Shown piece by piece: positions 7,150 through 16,993 of a DNA stretch of 64,000 bases. Under the pieces are notes generated by a model that saw nothing but the letters and a program-made list of their open reading frames with translations, was not told the origin of the DNA and did no database searches. The stretch is from Butyrivibrio sp. Su6 (GTDB lineage: Bacteria; Bacillota; Clostridia; Lachnospirales; Lachnospiraceae), in assembly GCF_900108105.1 (NCBI RefSeq), contig NZ_FNUR01000003.1:248001-312000 (forward strand), in the 5' to 3' direction. The position numbers were made by a program, and so were the translations under genes. Position 1 is the stretch's first letter; each line of letters opens with the position of its first letter.

Positions 7150-8586
7150 TTATCTTGTAAGTTCAGGATATCTCTGAAGTGCTAATGTGTAGAACTGCTC
7201 AAGAGCTTCATCATATGTAGCGAAGTTGCCGTTGATGTAGTCGCCCATAGCTGTCTGGAAGTCACCAAGAAGACCCTGATCATAAGCTGTAAGGTTAGCC
7301 ATATCGATGTTATCAGCACCAGCGCAGAACATCTTAAGAGGGTTCTGTCCGCCAAGAACTGCATTTGAGTATGATGTATCAGCTGCAAGACCTTCCATAA
7401 CTGGTCTGTTGTTTACGAAATCATTGTCCTTAAGAACGATGTCCTTCATAACTTCTGGATCGCATGTCATCTTTCTCATGATATCTGCTACAAGGTTAGC
7501 ATTATCTGTTCCAGCTGCTGCGCAGATCCATGTACCGCCCCAATAGAAGCCCTGAGGTCCTTCTGTAGCAGCCCAGCCGCCATCATGTGCAACAGAACCT
7601 TCTACATCAGCTGCCATACAGAAATCGATAAGCCAAGCTGGTCCAAAGTAAGCAAATACCTTTCCTTCAGGATAGAAGCCCTTGTTCCAGTCTTCGCCCC
7701 ACTGTCCCCAAGTGTTGCAGTAGCCAGCGTCAGCAAGTTTCTTAGAATCTTCAACCCATTTCTTAAGGTTGTCATCAACCTGGATCTTTGTTCCGTCTAC
7801 CCAAGGAAGTTTAGCATTGTTCTGATATACACGGAATGTATCAGCTGTTGAAGAAATTACATCGTAGCCAGCCTTATCAAGTTCGCCTGCTGACTCAAAG
7901 AACTTATCCCAATCTGAGAACTTAGCCTGGATATCTGCAGGTTCGTCTGTTCCGAATACTTCTTTTGCAATTGCTCTGTTGTAGATCATAACGCCAGGGC
8001 AGCCCTGCCATGATGTTCCCTTAAGAACTCCGTTAGAATCTGTAACAACTGCCTGTGTGTATGCATACTGATCCTTAAGATCATCATCTGTGATTCCAAG
8101 ATCCTTTACAGGAAGTGTGTAATCTGTATCTGTGTACTTAACAGCGTAGTCAGCTTCTACAAGGAAAAGGTCAACCTTATCATCTGCTGCTGCACTATCC
8201 TGTGCAAGAAGAAGCTCATCAAGTCTGTTCTGGTAAGCGTTCTCTTCGTTAGGAGTAATGAGCCAGTTAACTGTTACATCACCGATCTTACCTGTTGTTC
8301 CATCGATTACCTCATATCCTGGATAGTGATCTGTAAGACGAGACTTAAACTCTTCGTTCCATGCTGAAATGTTAAGAACTTTTCCCTCATCTGCTGGTAA
8401 TTCAGCAGCTGCTTCTGTTGTTGCCTCAGCTGCAGGTGTCTCTGCTGCTGGAGCTTCTGTTGTTGTCTCAGCTGCAGGTGTCTCTGCTGCTGGAGTCTCT
8501 GTTGTAGTAGCTGTGCTACCGCATGCTGAAAGCATACCTGCTACCATAGTTGTTGAAAGTAACAATCCAAGTACTTTCTTCTTCAT
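7150..8586 (-). CDS. Sugar-binding lipoprotein of the ABC transporter (extracellular family 1)
   Basis: A 478-residue lipoprotein. The N terminus is a signal peptide with lipobox LSAC (Cys22). Residues about 27-68 form a low-complexity linker of repeated PAAE/TTTE units, which tethers the domain to the membrane. The rest has the family 1 solute-binding fold, with aromatic-rich segments (WGQWGEDWNKGFYPEGK, FYWGGTWI) likely to stack on sugars. It follows lacI with 70 bp between and precedes two permeases. Together with the divergent GH94 gene it is best read as a cellobiose/cellodextrin receptor; specificity is inferred from context only. Confidence 0.92.
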   Translation of the reverse strand: MKKKVLGLLLSTTMVAGMLSACGSTATTTETPAAETPAAETTTEAPAAETPAAEATTEAAAELPADEGKVLNISAWNEEFKSRLTDHYPGYEVIDGTTGKIGDVTVNWLITPNEENAYQNRLDELLLAQDSAAADDKVDLFLVEADYAVKYTDTDYTLPVKDLGITDDDLKDQYAYTQAVVTDSNGVLKGTSWQGCPGVMIYNRAIAKEVFGTDEPADIQAKFSDWDKFFESAGELDKAGYDVISSTADTFRVYQNNAKLPWVDGTKIQVDDNLKKWVEDSKKLADAGYCNTWGQWGEDWNKGFYPEGKVFAYFGPAWLIDFCMAADVEGSVAHDGGWAATEGPQGFYWGGTWICAAAGTDNANLVADIMRKMTCDPEVMKDIVLKDNDFVNNRPVMEGLAADTSYSNAVLGGQNPLKMFCAGADNIDMANLTAYDQGLLGDFQTAMGDYINGNFATYDEALEQFYTLALQRYPELTR

Positions 8587-8631
8587 AACTAATGTACCTC
8601 CCTTTTATATGAGTGTTTTTTAGTATTATCT

Positions 8632-8650
8632 AAAACGGCTTTGCCGTCTT
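8632..8650 (-). terminator. Hairpin between lacI-type gene and binding-protein gene
   Basis: AAGACGGC-AAA-GCCGTTTT on the minus strand, just after the regulator stop codon (8656). The T-rich 3' arm makes it terminator-like. It could limit read-through from the regulator into the transporter genes. Confidence 0.6.
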
Positions 8651-8655
8651 AAACC

Positions 8656-9690
8656 TTATTTAACTGTTTCAATACGCCCTACGGACTCACCCTTCTCAAG
8701 AGTCCCTTCTATAACTATCTGCTCGATCAGCGTTCCTTTCGGATTATTTATCAGATCAATCAGCTTGGCTGCTGCTGTCCTTCCAATTTTGTCTGTATTC
8801 TGAACTATTGTTGTCATCAAAGGACTTATTCGCCTTGCCAGCTCAATTCCATCATAACCGGCAATGGAAATATCTTCCGGGATGCGCAAGTTCCTCTCTC
8901 TGACTGCATTAAATCCGCCAAACGCTGCAAAGTCATCAGGATAAAGAATACATGTCGGTGGATCAGGAAGATCAAGAAGCTTTTTGGTAGCTTCATAAGC
9001 CTTCTCAGTATCTCTGTAAGGACTTCCCACAATATATTCATCCGGAACGTTTATACCAAGTTCCTGCAATGTATTGTAGAAACTTGCCAATCTGCTCTGT
9101 GTAACGGCGGTATTTTCATAACCGTGTACATAAGCTATCTTCCTATGTCCCATTTCATATATATAAGTAACTAAATCCTTAATACCTTTTATATTGTCAG
9201 ACATGATCGATATTCTATTGAAGAAAGAGTGGTCGATAGTGACAACAGGAATGTTGCTCTTAATAAGCTCATCCACTTGCGGATCTGAAAAATCAACACA
9301 GGCAATTACCACACCGTCAAATCCTCTGTAGATTGCGTGAGATAAATAGCTCATATTGTTGCGGGTCTTATCACCATTAATAAAGGTGATATCGAAACCT
9401 TCCTGCTCCGCTTTCTTTTTGAAACTATCAAGAACATGTGAAAAGTAATCATGCGTAAGGCCGCTGTTTGCCTCATCAACAAAAAGGACTCCTATGTTAT
9501 TGGTTCTGTTTGTCTTGAGCGCCTGGGCCGCAGCATTGGGATGATACCCAAGCTGTTCAGCGATTTCTCTGACACGTTCTTTTGTTTCTTTACTTATATC
9601 ACTATGATCATTAAGGGCCTTGGAAACGGTCGCAACCGACACTCCGCAAGCCTTAGATATGTCTTTGAGTGAAACCATTCTCTTTGTCAT
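8656..9690 (-). CDS. LacI-family transcriptional regulator (cellobiose locus)
   Basis: A 344-residue repressor. The ATG at 9690 is preferred because AAAGG lies just upstream; a longer frame has no such support. Residues 5-30 hold the LacI helix-turn-helix (SLKDISKACGVSVATVSKAL), followed by the hinge helix (NAAAQALKTNRTNNIG) and a periplasmic-binding-protein-like sensor domain. It heads the transporter operon and faces the GH94 gene. Palindromic sites in the shared 370-bp gap (10035-10048, and weaker ones at 9872-9885 and 9710-9723) are likely operators, so it probably regulates both directions and itself. The inducer is probably cellobiose or a relative, by context. Confidence 0.9.
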   Translation of the reverse strand: MTKRMVSLKDISKACGVSVATVSKALNDHSDISKETKERVREIAEQLGYHPNAAAQALKTNRTNNIGVLFVDEANSGLTHDYFSHVLDSFKKKAEQEGFDITFINGDKTRNNMSYLSHAIYRGFDGVVIACVDFSDPQVDELIKSNIPVVTIDHSFFNRISIMSDNIKGIKDLVTYIYEMGHRKIAYVHGYENTAVTQSRLASFYNTLQELGINVPDEYIVGSPYRDTEKAYEATKKLLDLPDPPTCILYPDDFAAFGGFNAVRERNLRIPEDISIAGYDGIELARRISPLMTTIVQNTDKIGRTAAAKLIDLINNPKGTLIEQIVIEGTLEKGESVGRIETVK

Positions 9691-9709
9691 TTGTACCTTT
9701 TCACATACA

Positions 9710-9723
9710 CTTAATCGTTTTCG
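9710..9723. promoter_or_regulatory. Operator-like site in front of the lacI-type gene
   Basis: CTTAATCGTTTTCG shares the CTTAANCGTTT half of the perfect operator at 10035. It lies about 20 bp upstream of the regulator start, downstream of its predicted promoter, which would fit autorepression. Confidence 0.45.
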
Positions 9724-9730
9724 TGATTTC

Positions 9731-9759
9731 AATATACATCATTTTGACTTTCAAATCAA
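9731..9759 (-). promoter_or_regulatory. Predicted promoter of the lacI-ABC operon
   Basis: Minus strand -35 TTGATT (9754-9759) and -10 TATATT (9731-9736), spaced by exactly 17 bp, about 40 bp ahead of the regulator start. Confidence 0.55.
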
Positions 9760-9871
9760 GTATCATTAATACTTTTTTGTGCACATTATATAATTTTGTT
9801 TGTTTTTTACAAATTCATTATCGCTTTTTCATACATTATTCTGAACTTGTACATAGTTTGTTCATTTTTGA

Positions 9872-9885
9872 TTTAAACGTTTTCG
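9872..9885. promoter_or_regulatory. Second operator-like site in the divergent gap
   Basis: TTTAAACGTTTTCG resembles the perfect palindrome at 10035-10048 at its AAACGTTT core. Two sites 160 bp apart would allow looping repression. The remaining gap (9760-10063) is AT-rich and shows no other gene. Confidence 0.4.
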
Positions 9886-9989
9886 ATATAATTCAGGTTC
9901 TACGCTTCTTTTGTGGAAACGATTTATCTATTTTAATTACCCTTAGGTTTTGTGCGGCATTCAGGTGAATCTTTTTTCGATTTTTTCTA

Positions 9990-10018
9990 TTGCATTCCAT
10001 CAACTTGCCATATATAAT
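9990..10018 (+). promoter_or_regulatory. Predicted promoter of the GH94 gene
   Basis: -35 TTGCAT (9990-9995) and consensus -10 TATAAT (10013-10018) with a 17-bp spacer. The perfect operator lies just downstream. Confidence 0.7.
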
Positions 10019-10034
10019 GTCACTAGGAAATTAT

Positions 10035-10048
10035 CTTAAACGTTTAAG
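10035..10048. promoter_or_regulatory. Perfect LacI-type operator upstream of GH94 gene
   Basis: The 14-bp palindrome CTTAAACGTTTAAG has the CG-centred symmetry of LacI-family operators. It lies right after the predicted transcription start and just before the AGGAGG ribosome binding site, a position suited to blocking transcription. Confidence 0.7.
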
Positions 10049-10063
10049 TATTAGGAGGTCGAT

Positions 10064-12514
10064 ATGAAATACGGTTACTTTGACGACGCAGCTCGTGAAT
10101 ACGTCATCACTACCCCAAAGACTCCCCTTCCCTGGATCAACTACCTCGGGAATAAAGAGTTCTTTTCACTAATATCCAACACTTGTGGCGGTTATACATT
10201 CTATAAGGATGCCAAGCTTTTAAGACTCACAAGATATCGCTATAACAACGTGCCTTATGACAACAATGGTAAATACTTCTATATTAAAGATGTAACAGAT
10301 GCCGCTAACACTGTTGTATGGAATCCGGGTTGGCAGCCGGTCAAGACAAAGCTTGACAGCTACGAATGTCGTCACGGCCTTGGATATAGCAAGTTCACAT
10401 CATCCAAAAATGATGTTGAAGCAAAGCTTTTAACATTCGTTCCTATGAATGACAACTGTGAGATTTCAAAGCTCACTATCACAAATAACAAGAGCACAGC
10501 AGCTAAATTGTCACTCTTTTCTTATGTAGAATGGTGCCTTTGGAATGCTGACGATGATATGAAGAACTTCCAGAGAAACCTTAGCACAGGTGAAGTTGAA
10601 GTTATTGACGGCGGATCTTTTATCTTCCACAAGACAGAGTACAGAGAGCGTCGTAACCACTATGCTATCTACGGTGTAAATGCTAAAGTTGATGGATTCG
10701 ACACTAGCAGAGATGCTTTCCTTGGTGCATACAACGGCCCTGACAGCCCTGATGTAGTTGCAGAAGGAAAGGCAACAAACTCAGTTGCAAGCGGATGGTC
10801 TCCTATTGCATCTCAGCAGATCAACCTTGAGCTTGCTCCTGGCGAGTCCAAGACTTTCATCTTTACACTCGGTTATATCGAGAATCCTGAAGATGATAAA
10901 TGGGAAGCTCCTTCTGTTGTTAATAAAAAACCTGCATTCAAGATGCTTGACAGCTACAAGACAGAGGAAGCTGTTGATAAAGCTCTTAAAGAGCTTTGTG
11001 ATTACTGGGATAACCTCCTTGGAATCTACCATATTTCTTCTAAGAATGAGAAGGTTGACAGAATGGTCAACATTTGGAACCAGTATCAGTGCATGGTTAC
11101 ATTTAACATGTCACGTTCTGCTTCCTATTATGAGTCAGGAATCGGCCGTGGAATGGGCTTTAGAGATTCATGTCAGGATCTTCTGGGCTTTGTTCACCTT
11201 ATTCCGGACAGAGCAAGACAGCGTATAATTGATATCGCTTCTACTCAGTTCCAGGATGGTAGCGCATATCATCAGTATCAGCCACTTACCAAGAAGGGTA
11301 ACTCCGATATCGGATCTGGCTTCAATGATGATCCACTCTGGCTCATTGCAGGAACAAGCGCATATGTGAGAGAGACAGGTGATCTTTCTATATTAAAAGA
11401 GATTGTGCCTTTCGATAACGATATGAGTGTTGCAAAGACACTTATGGAACACTTAAAGTGCTCACTTAACTTCACTATCACTCACAAGGGACCTCATGGA
11501 CTTCCTCTTATCGGAAGAGCTGACTGGAACGACTGCCTGAACCTCAACTGCTTCTCAGAGCACCCAGGTGAATCATTCCAGACATTCGGACCTTCTGAAG
11601 GACCTGTTGCAGAATCTGTATTCATTGCCGGAATGTTCGTTAAGTACGGTGAAGAGTACGCTCAGCTCGCTGAACTCTTAGGCGATGATGCTGAAGCAAA
11701 GCGCGCAAGAGACGAAGTTAAAAAAGTTTATGACGCTGTGCTCGATGCAGGTTGGGACGGCGAATGGTTTGTTAGAGCATATGATGCTTACAGCAACAAA
11801 GTTGGTTCAAAAGAATGTGAAGAAGGTCAGATCTACATCGAGCCTCAGGGCTTCTGCGTTCTCGCAGGAATCGGTGTTAAGGAAGGCCTTGCAGCTAAGG
11901 CTCTTAAGAGCGTTGAAGAAAGACTTGATACCAAGTATGGCGTAATGATCCTTCAGCCTGCTTACACAAAATATCACCTTGAACTTGGTGAAGTAAGCTC
12001 ATATCCACCGGGATACAAGGAAAACGCAGGTATCTTCTGTCACAACAATCCTTGGGTTTCTATTGCTGAGACAGTTCTTGGCCACGGAAACAGAGCTTTT
12101 GAGATCTATAAAAAGACATGTCCTGCTTATATTGAAGACATCAGCGATGTTCACTGCACTGAGCCTTATGTATATTCTCAGATGGTTGCAGGAAAAGATG
12201 CTAAGTTCTTCGGACAGGGTAAGAACAGCTGGCTTACAGGTACTGCTGCCTGGACATTTGTTAATATCTCACAGTACATCCTTGGTGTATATCCTACTCA
12301 CAACGGTCTTTCAATAAACCCTTGTGTACCTGAGGACTTTGGTGACTTTACACTCACAAGAAAGTACAGAGATGCCGTTTATACAATCGATGTTAAGACA
12401 AATGGTTCACAGAGCGGAGTTAAGAAGCTCACTGTAAATGGCAAAGAGATTGAAGGAACTGTAATTCCTTACGAAGCAGGAGTAAAAGAATACAAAGTTG
12501 AAGTTATCATGTAA
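10064..12514 (+). CDS. GH94 cellobiose phosphorylase
   Basis: An 816-residue intracellular enzyme (no signal peptide) that splits cellobiose with phosphate into glucose 1-phosphate and glucose, saving one ATP. Length and sequence fit GH94 cellobiose phosphorylases. The N-terminal sandwich domain starts [20 protein letters not shown]. The alpha-barrel contains [20 protein letters not shown], whose aspartate region carries the catalytic acid, and [11 protein letters not shown], followed by EPYVYSQM near the end of the barrel. A strong RBS (AGGAGG), promoter and operator precede it and a terminator follows. The divergent ABC operon would supply the substrate. Cellodextrin phosphorylase is less likely given the length and start of the protein. 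Confidence 0.92.
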   Translation: MKYGYFDDAAREYVITTPKTPLPWINYLGNKEFFSLISNTCGGYTFYKDAKLLRLTRYRYNNVPYDNNGKYFYIKDVTDAANTVVWNPGWQPVKTKLDSYECRHGLGYSKFTSSKNDVEAKLLTFVPMNDNCEISKLTITNNKSTAAKLSLFSYVEWCLWNADDDMKNFQRNLSTGEVEVIDGGSFIFHKTEYRERRNHYAIYGVNAKVDGFDTSRDAFLGAYNGPDSPDVVAEGKATNSVASGWSPIASQQINLELAPGESKTFIFTLGYIENPEDDKWEAPSVVNKKPAFKMLDSYKTEEAVDKALKELCDYWDNLLGIYHISSKNEKVDRMVNIWNQYQCMVTFNMSRSASYYESGIGRGMGFRDSCQDLLGFVHLIPDRARQRIIDIASTQFQDGSAYHQYQPLTKKGNSDIGSGFNDDPLWLIAGTSAYVRETGDLSILKEIVPFDNDMSVAKTLMEHLKCSLNFTITHKGPHGLPLIGRADWNDCLNLNCFSEHPGESFQTFGPSEGPVAESVFIAGMFVKYGEEYAQLAELLGDDAEAKRARDEVKKVYDAVLDAGWDGEWFVRAYDAYSNKVGSKECEEGQIYIEPQGFCVLAGIGVKEGLAAKALKSVEERLDTKYGVMILQPAYTKYHLELGEVSSYPPGYKENAGIFCHNNPWVSIAETVLGHGNRAFEIYKKTCPAYIEDISDVHCTEPYVYSQMVAGKDAKFFGQGKNSWLTGTAAWTFVNISQYILGVYPTHNGLSINPCVPEDFGDFTLTRKYRDAVYTIDVKTNGSQSGVKKLTVNGKEIEGTVIPYEAGVKEYKVEVIM

Positions 12515-12598
12515 TCTTATTTCATAAAAACTATCGACCACAAAACTTAATTTTCATAAAAAAATTATACTTTTTTATACCTCTTTTAAGAAGTGCCT

Positions 12599-12644
12599 AA
12601 AAGCCGCATGAATTCTGATTCAAAACAGATTTGTGCGGCTTTTT
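12599..12644 (+). terminator. Intrinsic terminator of the GH94 gene
   Basis: AAAAGCCGCA pairs with TGCGGCTTTT, followed by T residues. It lies about 85 bp after the stop codon. Confidence 0.85.
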
Positions 12645-12711
12645 GCATATCGACTTTATCTACTTTTTTTTGATAAAATTACTTCGCCGATAAGTTATCA
12701 GGAGGGGTAGT

Positions 12712-15216
12712 ATGGTAACACATGACGATTCTTTTGTAAGCGGATTTAAGGTCTACAATGGCTTAACTTCTTTTGATGATGACTCTTTTGAAAAAGAGCT
12801 TACTAAGTGTGAATCTTTAGGACTGAAACCGGAGGTCCTTCGCAAATATAATTTCAACGCACTTCAGCTTGCAGAGATCAGAAAAGGTCTGGAAGCTGAT
12901 ATTGATGTAAAAAAATATCTGAATCCCAAATTATCCTGGCTCGAAATGGAGGAAATGCGTCTTGAAGCTATTCAGGGAATAGACATGACCTCCTATCGTG
13001 AGCAGAACTTTAACAGCAGTCAGATATACCAGATAAGGCGCGGCATTTATGAAAATGTCGATGTATCTCTTTATGCAAAAAAAGAATTTCTTGCTGAACA
13101 GATGAAGCAAATAAGAAAAGGTCTTGTTTTCTCTAAAAATTTCCCGGTGATCTTCTATCTCGATCCTGAATTTGATTTTCTTCAGATGAGAGAAATAAGA
13201 AAGGGCCTTGAAGCACAGATCGACGTTGCAGATTACGCTCACGTTGATATTCCTTACCTCAAAATGCGTGTTGTCCGCGAAAGCGCTGAAGATGGATTTT
13301 TCCTCACTGAAGAACAGATCAAGAATTATTCCTATGGAATCCTGGACCAGCTCCATAAGGCTTTCCTTGATGGCGTTGATCTTACAGATTATATTGCCCA
13401 GAAATATGACGCAGACCAGTTGGAGGAAATCCGCTCTGCCCTTGTTGAAAACCTCCCGATCGATGATTATATTTCGCCGGATATCAGAAGTGATGCCATC
13501 CACGAAATACGTCTCGGCATAGAAAATGGTGTCATTGTAGACCAGTATGCAAATGTTGCCTTTAACTGGCAGCAAATGCGTGAGATGCGACTTGGTCTAG
13601 AGCACGGCATTGATATTACGCCTTTATGCCAGCCACTTTACTGGGCAGACCAGATGCACGAGCTAAGGCTCGGCCTTGAGGAAGGCATTGATATATCCAA
13701 GTATTCATCAATGATGTACACAGCAAAAGACATGCGCCGTGTCCGTCAACAGTTGATGCTTGGCACTTTTGTTGATAAAGCGGATGCTACTTTAAAAGCC
13801 AAAGAACCTGCCGCAAAAAGTAGTAAAGAAGAAGTCCTTCTCTATATGCTTGAGCATAAGGATGACTTTATTTCTTTTACCCACGAAAGAATGCTGTGCT
13901 GGTTCAAGCCGATAGATGTCCCGCAGATAAAAGAGTATACCGAAGATATCATCATGAGTTTTCTGACAAAATGCGGTATTTCTTTTGGTATAAACAGGCA
14001 GGAAATAAAAAGGATCGCAAAAGAAGGAAAAACAGGCAAAGAACAACTGGTTGCATCCGGAATTGATGCCGTCAACGGAAATGACGGCTACTACGAGTAC
14101 TTTTTTGACCTGCCAAAAGAATGCGAGCTGTCTGAAAATGAAGATGGAACCGCTGATTTTTCAAATTTAGACTCTCTGATAAAAATAAATGTAGGCGATG
14201 TAATTGCCAAATATCACCGCTCTACCCTTGGTACGGACGGCTTTGACGTATTCGGAAAGAAGCTCTTTGCCAAAAAAGGCCGTGAGATTCCTATGCTAAA
14301 AGGCGCAGGTTTCATGGTATTAAACGACAAAGTTACTTATGTTTCCAGATATACCGGCGCTCTCTCAATGCACGATGGCAATATATTCATAAAGAAAATT
14401 CTTGTAATGAGTGAAGTTAAGATTACAGACAAGGTCGTAAGATACGATGGAACTGTGTTCATTACAGGTGATGTCAACTCAGGTTCAGAGATCCGTGCAT
14501 CAGGAGATATTGTCATAAGTGGCCACATGGAGAGCTCTCTTCTTGTAAGCGGAGGAAATGTCTCCATTAAGGGCGGCGCCACATGCCCTGTCCGCGGAGG
14601 TATTGACGCAAAAGGCAATGTATCTGCCAAATTCCTGGAGGGTGTGAAAGTTAATGCCATGAATGTCTATGCCAACTCTTTTGTAAACTGCAATATTCTC
14701 GCAAAAGGAATAGTAAAGACTTTTGGAAAAGACGGAGTAATATACGGCGGAACAACACAGAGCTTTTTAGGTATTGAAACGGCCAACCTAGGAAGTAAGG
14801 GCGGCGCTAAAACCATAGTAAGTCTTGGAGCTGTTGACAATCTTTATGCTGACCATATGCAGAGAAAAAAAGAGCTTGAAAGAGACAACGAAGAGCTGCA
14901 GACTCTTGAAACAGAAAAGATAAGACTCAATGAGCTTGGCGTAAAAAACAGGGAAATGCTCCAATGGAAAATCAGGATAAGTGCAGCTGTCGATGTAAAG
15001 AAAAAAATGATAAATGAGCGTATTGCTGAAATAAAAGCTATTGAAGAGACGCTAAATAAAAGTGCGAAAGCAACAGCTTCTATCAGCAACCATATATATG
15101 CAGGTGTTATTTTTGTTATCGGTGGGGTTATCCACAAAATTGATCAGGATAAGCCACTTTACTCCACAACTACGGTAAGAGTAGACGGCAAACGCGAGAA
15201 TATAATTATTGTTTAA
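12712..15216 (+). CDS. FapA (DUF342) protein with N-terminal helical repeats
   Basis: An 834-residue cytoplasmic protein. From about residue 370 on it is a FapA-type protein: a beta-helical core (GTVFITGDVNSGSEIRASGDIVISGHME around 585-610), then a coiled coil (715-790), ending in the family's C-terminal segment. The first 345 residues are different: about a dozen degenerate repeats of 23-25 residues with the consensus QM-EIR-GLE-GIDVS-YA-P-F, for example MREMRLGLEHGIDIT and MHELRLGLEEGIDIS. The repeats look like short helical hairpins and probably bind a protein partner. FapA proteins are linked to flagellar assembly or cell-surface scaffolding; the role of the repeats is unknown. RBS is AGGAGGGG. 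Confidence 0.88.
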   Translation: MVTHDDSFVSGFKVYNGLTSFDDDSFEKELTKCESLGLKPEVLRKYNFNALQLAEIRKGLEADIDVKKYLNPKLSWLEMEEMRLEAIQGIDMTSYREQNFNSSQIYQIRRGIYENVDVSLYAKKEFLAEQMKQIRKGLVFSKNFPVIFYLDPEFDFLQMREIRKGLEAQIDVADYAHVDIPYLKMRVVRESAEDGFFLTEEQIKNYSYGILDQLHKAFLDGVDLTDYIAQKYDADQLEEIRSALVENLPIDDYISPDIRSDAIHEIRLGIENGVIVDQYANVAFNWQQMREMRLGLEHGIDITPLCQPLYWADQMHELRLGLEEGIDISKYSSMMYTAKDMRRVRQQLMLGTFVDKADATLKAKEPAAKSSKEEVLLYMLEHKDDFISFTHERMLCWFKPIDVPQIKEYTEDIIMSFLTKCGISFGINRQEIKRIAKEGKTGKEQLVASGIDAVNGNDGYYEYFFDLPKECELSENEDGTADFSNLDSLIKINVGDVIAKYHRSTLGTDGFDVFGKKLFAKKGREIPMLKGAGFMVLNDKVTYVSRYTGALSMHDGNIFIKKILVMSEVKITDKVVRYDGTVFITGDVNSGSEIRASGDIVISGHMESSLLVSGGNVSIKGGATCPVRGGIDAKGNVSAKFLEGVKVNAMNVYANSFVNCNILAKGIVKTFGKDGVIYGGTTQSFLGIETANLGSKGGAKTIVSLGAVDNLYADHMQRKKELERDNEELQTLETEKIRLNELGVKNREMLQWKIRISAAVDVKKKMINERIAEIKAIEETLNKSAKATASISNHIYAGVIFVIGGVIHKIDQDKPLYSTTTVRVDGKRENIIIV

Positions 15217-15309
15217 TTTTTTGGTCATTTCTTTTTAAGTTAAATTTTAGGTTCAAGCTCCATAATGCATGCATAAACAAAAAGCAAATCATTTAGGAGA
15301 TTACTTAAG

Positions 15310-16842
15310 ATGAAAAAGAATTATGTCAAAAAACTGATATCTACTGCAGCTATAACAGTAATGTGCGCATCACTTGCTGCCTGCGGTCAGGAAAGTACAG
15401 TTTCAACTCAGGATGCCCAGGCTGAAAGCAGTGTTGAAGCACCTGCAGAAGCTGGTGAAAAAGACATGGCTCAGGGCGAAGCGCCTGCAGATAATAAGGA
15501 AGGTGAAAAGCCTGAAGGCGAAGCACCTGATGGAGAAAAGCCTCAGGGCGAAGCGCCAGACGGAGCACCTGGCGGCGGCCCCGGAGGAGAAGGCGGTGGT
15601 GGCTTTGGCGGCGGAAGCAGCAGCGCTGATATAGATTATTCAGGTGCAGTTGAGATCACATCAGCCGACTCTCAGGATTCAAAGACATATTCAACAAGTA
15701 CAGTTGATCAGAGTGCTCTTTTGATCGCAACTTCTGAAGACGTAACAATAACTAATCCAACTGTAGAAAAGACAGGAGATTCAGACGGTGGCGACAACTG
15801 TAACTTCTATGGACTTAACGCTGCTGTCCTTGTAAAAGACGGATCAACAACTACTATTACAGGTGGAACTATCACTTCTGACGCAGACGGCGCAAACGGC
15901 GTATTTTCTTACGGCGGTAACGGCGGACAGAACGGCGCTTCAGGAGATGGCACAACAGTTATCATTTCAGATACATCCATTACAACAACTGGTGACGGTT
16001 CAGGCGGTATCATGACAACAGGTGGCGGTATAACAAAAGCTTCCAACCTCACTGTTGAGACCTCAGGCCAGTCTTCTGCTGCTATCAGAACTGACAGAGG
16101 AGGCGGAACTGTTACAGTAGATGGCGGAACTTATACAACAAACGGACTTGGATCACCTGCAATCTACTCAACTGCAGATATCACCGTTTCTAACGCAACA
16201 CTCACTTCAAATCTTTCAGAGGGTGTATGCATAGAGGGTATAAACTCCATTACACTTAACGATTGTGACATGACCGCAAATAACACTGACACTAATGGTA
16301 ATGCGACATTCTACGACACTATTATGATCTACCAGTCAATGTCAGGTGATGCAGACAGCGGAACATCTACATTCACAATGAACGGCGGCTCACTTACAAG
16401 TAAAAATGGTCACGTATTCCACGTTACAAATACAAACGCAGTTATCAATCTTTCAAGCGTAAGCATCAACAACAAAGATTCAGATAACATCCTTCTTTCT
16501 GTATGTGCAGACGGATGGACCGGCGACAATAATATAGCTACACTTAATGCAGATGACCAGATTCTCTCCGGAACAATTCTTGTTGGAGACGATTCTGAAT
16601 TCACACTAAACCTCACAAACGGATCAACCTTTGAAGGAGCTATCGACGGTAACATAACAAACGCAGACGGCGAGACAGTGTCAACAAAGGTCGGCACAGT
16701 ATCAGTAAGTATCGACTCAAGCAGTACCTGGACACTTACCGCTGACACTTATATCACATCCTTCGACGGCGACGCATCAAGCATCATCAGTAATGGCTAC
16801 ACTCTTTATGTAAATGGCACCGCATTAACAGGCACAAAATAA
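15310..16842 (+). CDS. Secreted lipoprotein with beta-helix repeats and Gly/Pro linker
   Basis: A 510-residue surface lipoprotein. The signal peptide ends in lipobox LAAC (Cys25). Residues 30-105 are a low-complexity linker with repeats of EGEAPDGEKPQ and a glycine-rich run (GGGPGGEGGGGFGG). The remainder has Thr/Ser/Asn/Gly-rich turns such as TTTITGGTITSDADG and GTVTVDGGTYTTNG, which is typical of right-handed parallel beta-helix adhesins or carbohydrate-binding modules. No catalytic motif is recognised. It is a single gene with a strong terminator. Adhesion to plant material or a shielding role is possible but not shown. Confidence 0.8.
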   Translation: MKKNYVKKLISTAAITVMCASLAACGQESTVSTQDAQAESSVEAPAEAGEKDMAQGEAPADNKEGEKPEGEAPDGEKPQGEAPDGAPGGGPGGEGGGGFGGGSSSADIDYSGAVEITSADSQDSKTYSTSTVDQSALLIATSEDVTITNPTVEKTGDSDGGDNCNFYGLNAAVLVKDGSTTTITGGTITSDADGANGVFSYGGNGGQNGASGDGTTVIISDTSITTTGDGSGGIMTTGGGITKASNLTVETSGQSSAAIRTDRGGGTVTVDGGTYTTNGLGSPAIYSTADITVSNATLTSNLSEGVCIEGINSITLNDCDMTANNTDTNGNATFYDTIMIYQSMSGDADSGTSTFTMNGGSLTSKNGHVFHVTNTNAVINLSSVSINNKDSDNILLSVCADGWTGDNNIATLNADDQILSGTILVGDDSEFTLNLTNGSTFEGAIDGNITNADGETVSTKVGTVSVSIDSSSTWTLTADTYITSFDGDASSIISNGYTLYVNGTALTGTK

Positions 16843-16848
16843 AATCTA

Positions 16849-16902
16849 AAACTCCCGCGCCCTGTGGCTCAATTAGAGCCCTACGGTGTAGGGAGTTTTT
16901 TT
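16849..16902 (+). terminator. Intrinsic terminator of the beta-helix lipoprotein gene
   Basis: AACTCCC pairs with GGGAGTT around an inner GGCTC/GAGCC hairpin, followed by a run of seven T residues. Confidence 0.85.
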
Positions 16903-16993
16903 GCATAGATTTGTGAATTACGCTGGGGATTTGCGCAAAATTTGCCATTTTACTGGCATATATGATAGAATATTTAGTCAGTCGGAGGTGAAT

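Noticed and set aside
8369-8623. Val/Ser-rich plus-strand frame at the start of the sugar-binding protein gene
   Set aside because: It is the antisense reading of the repeated PAAE/TTTE linker.
12931-13575. A 214-codon frame on the minus strand inside the FapA gene
   Set aside because: It overlaps the clearly coding repeat region on the plus strand and arises from its codon pattern; no ribosome binding site or family match.
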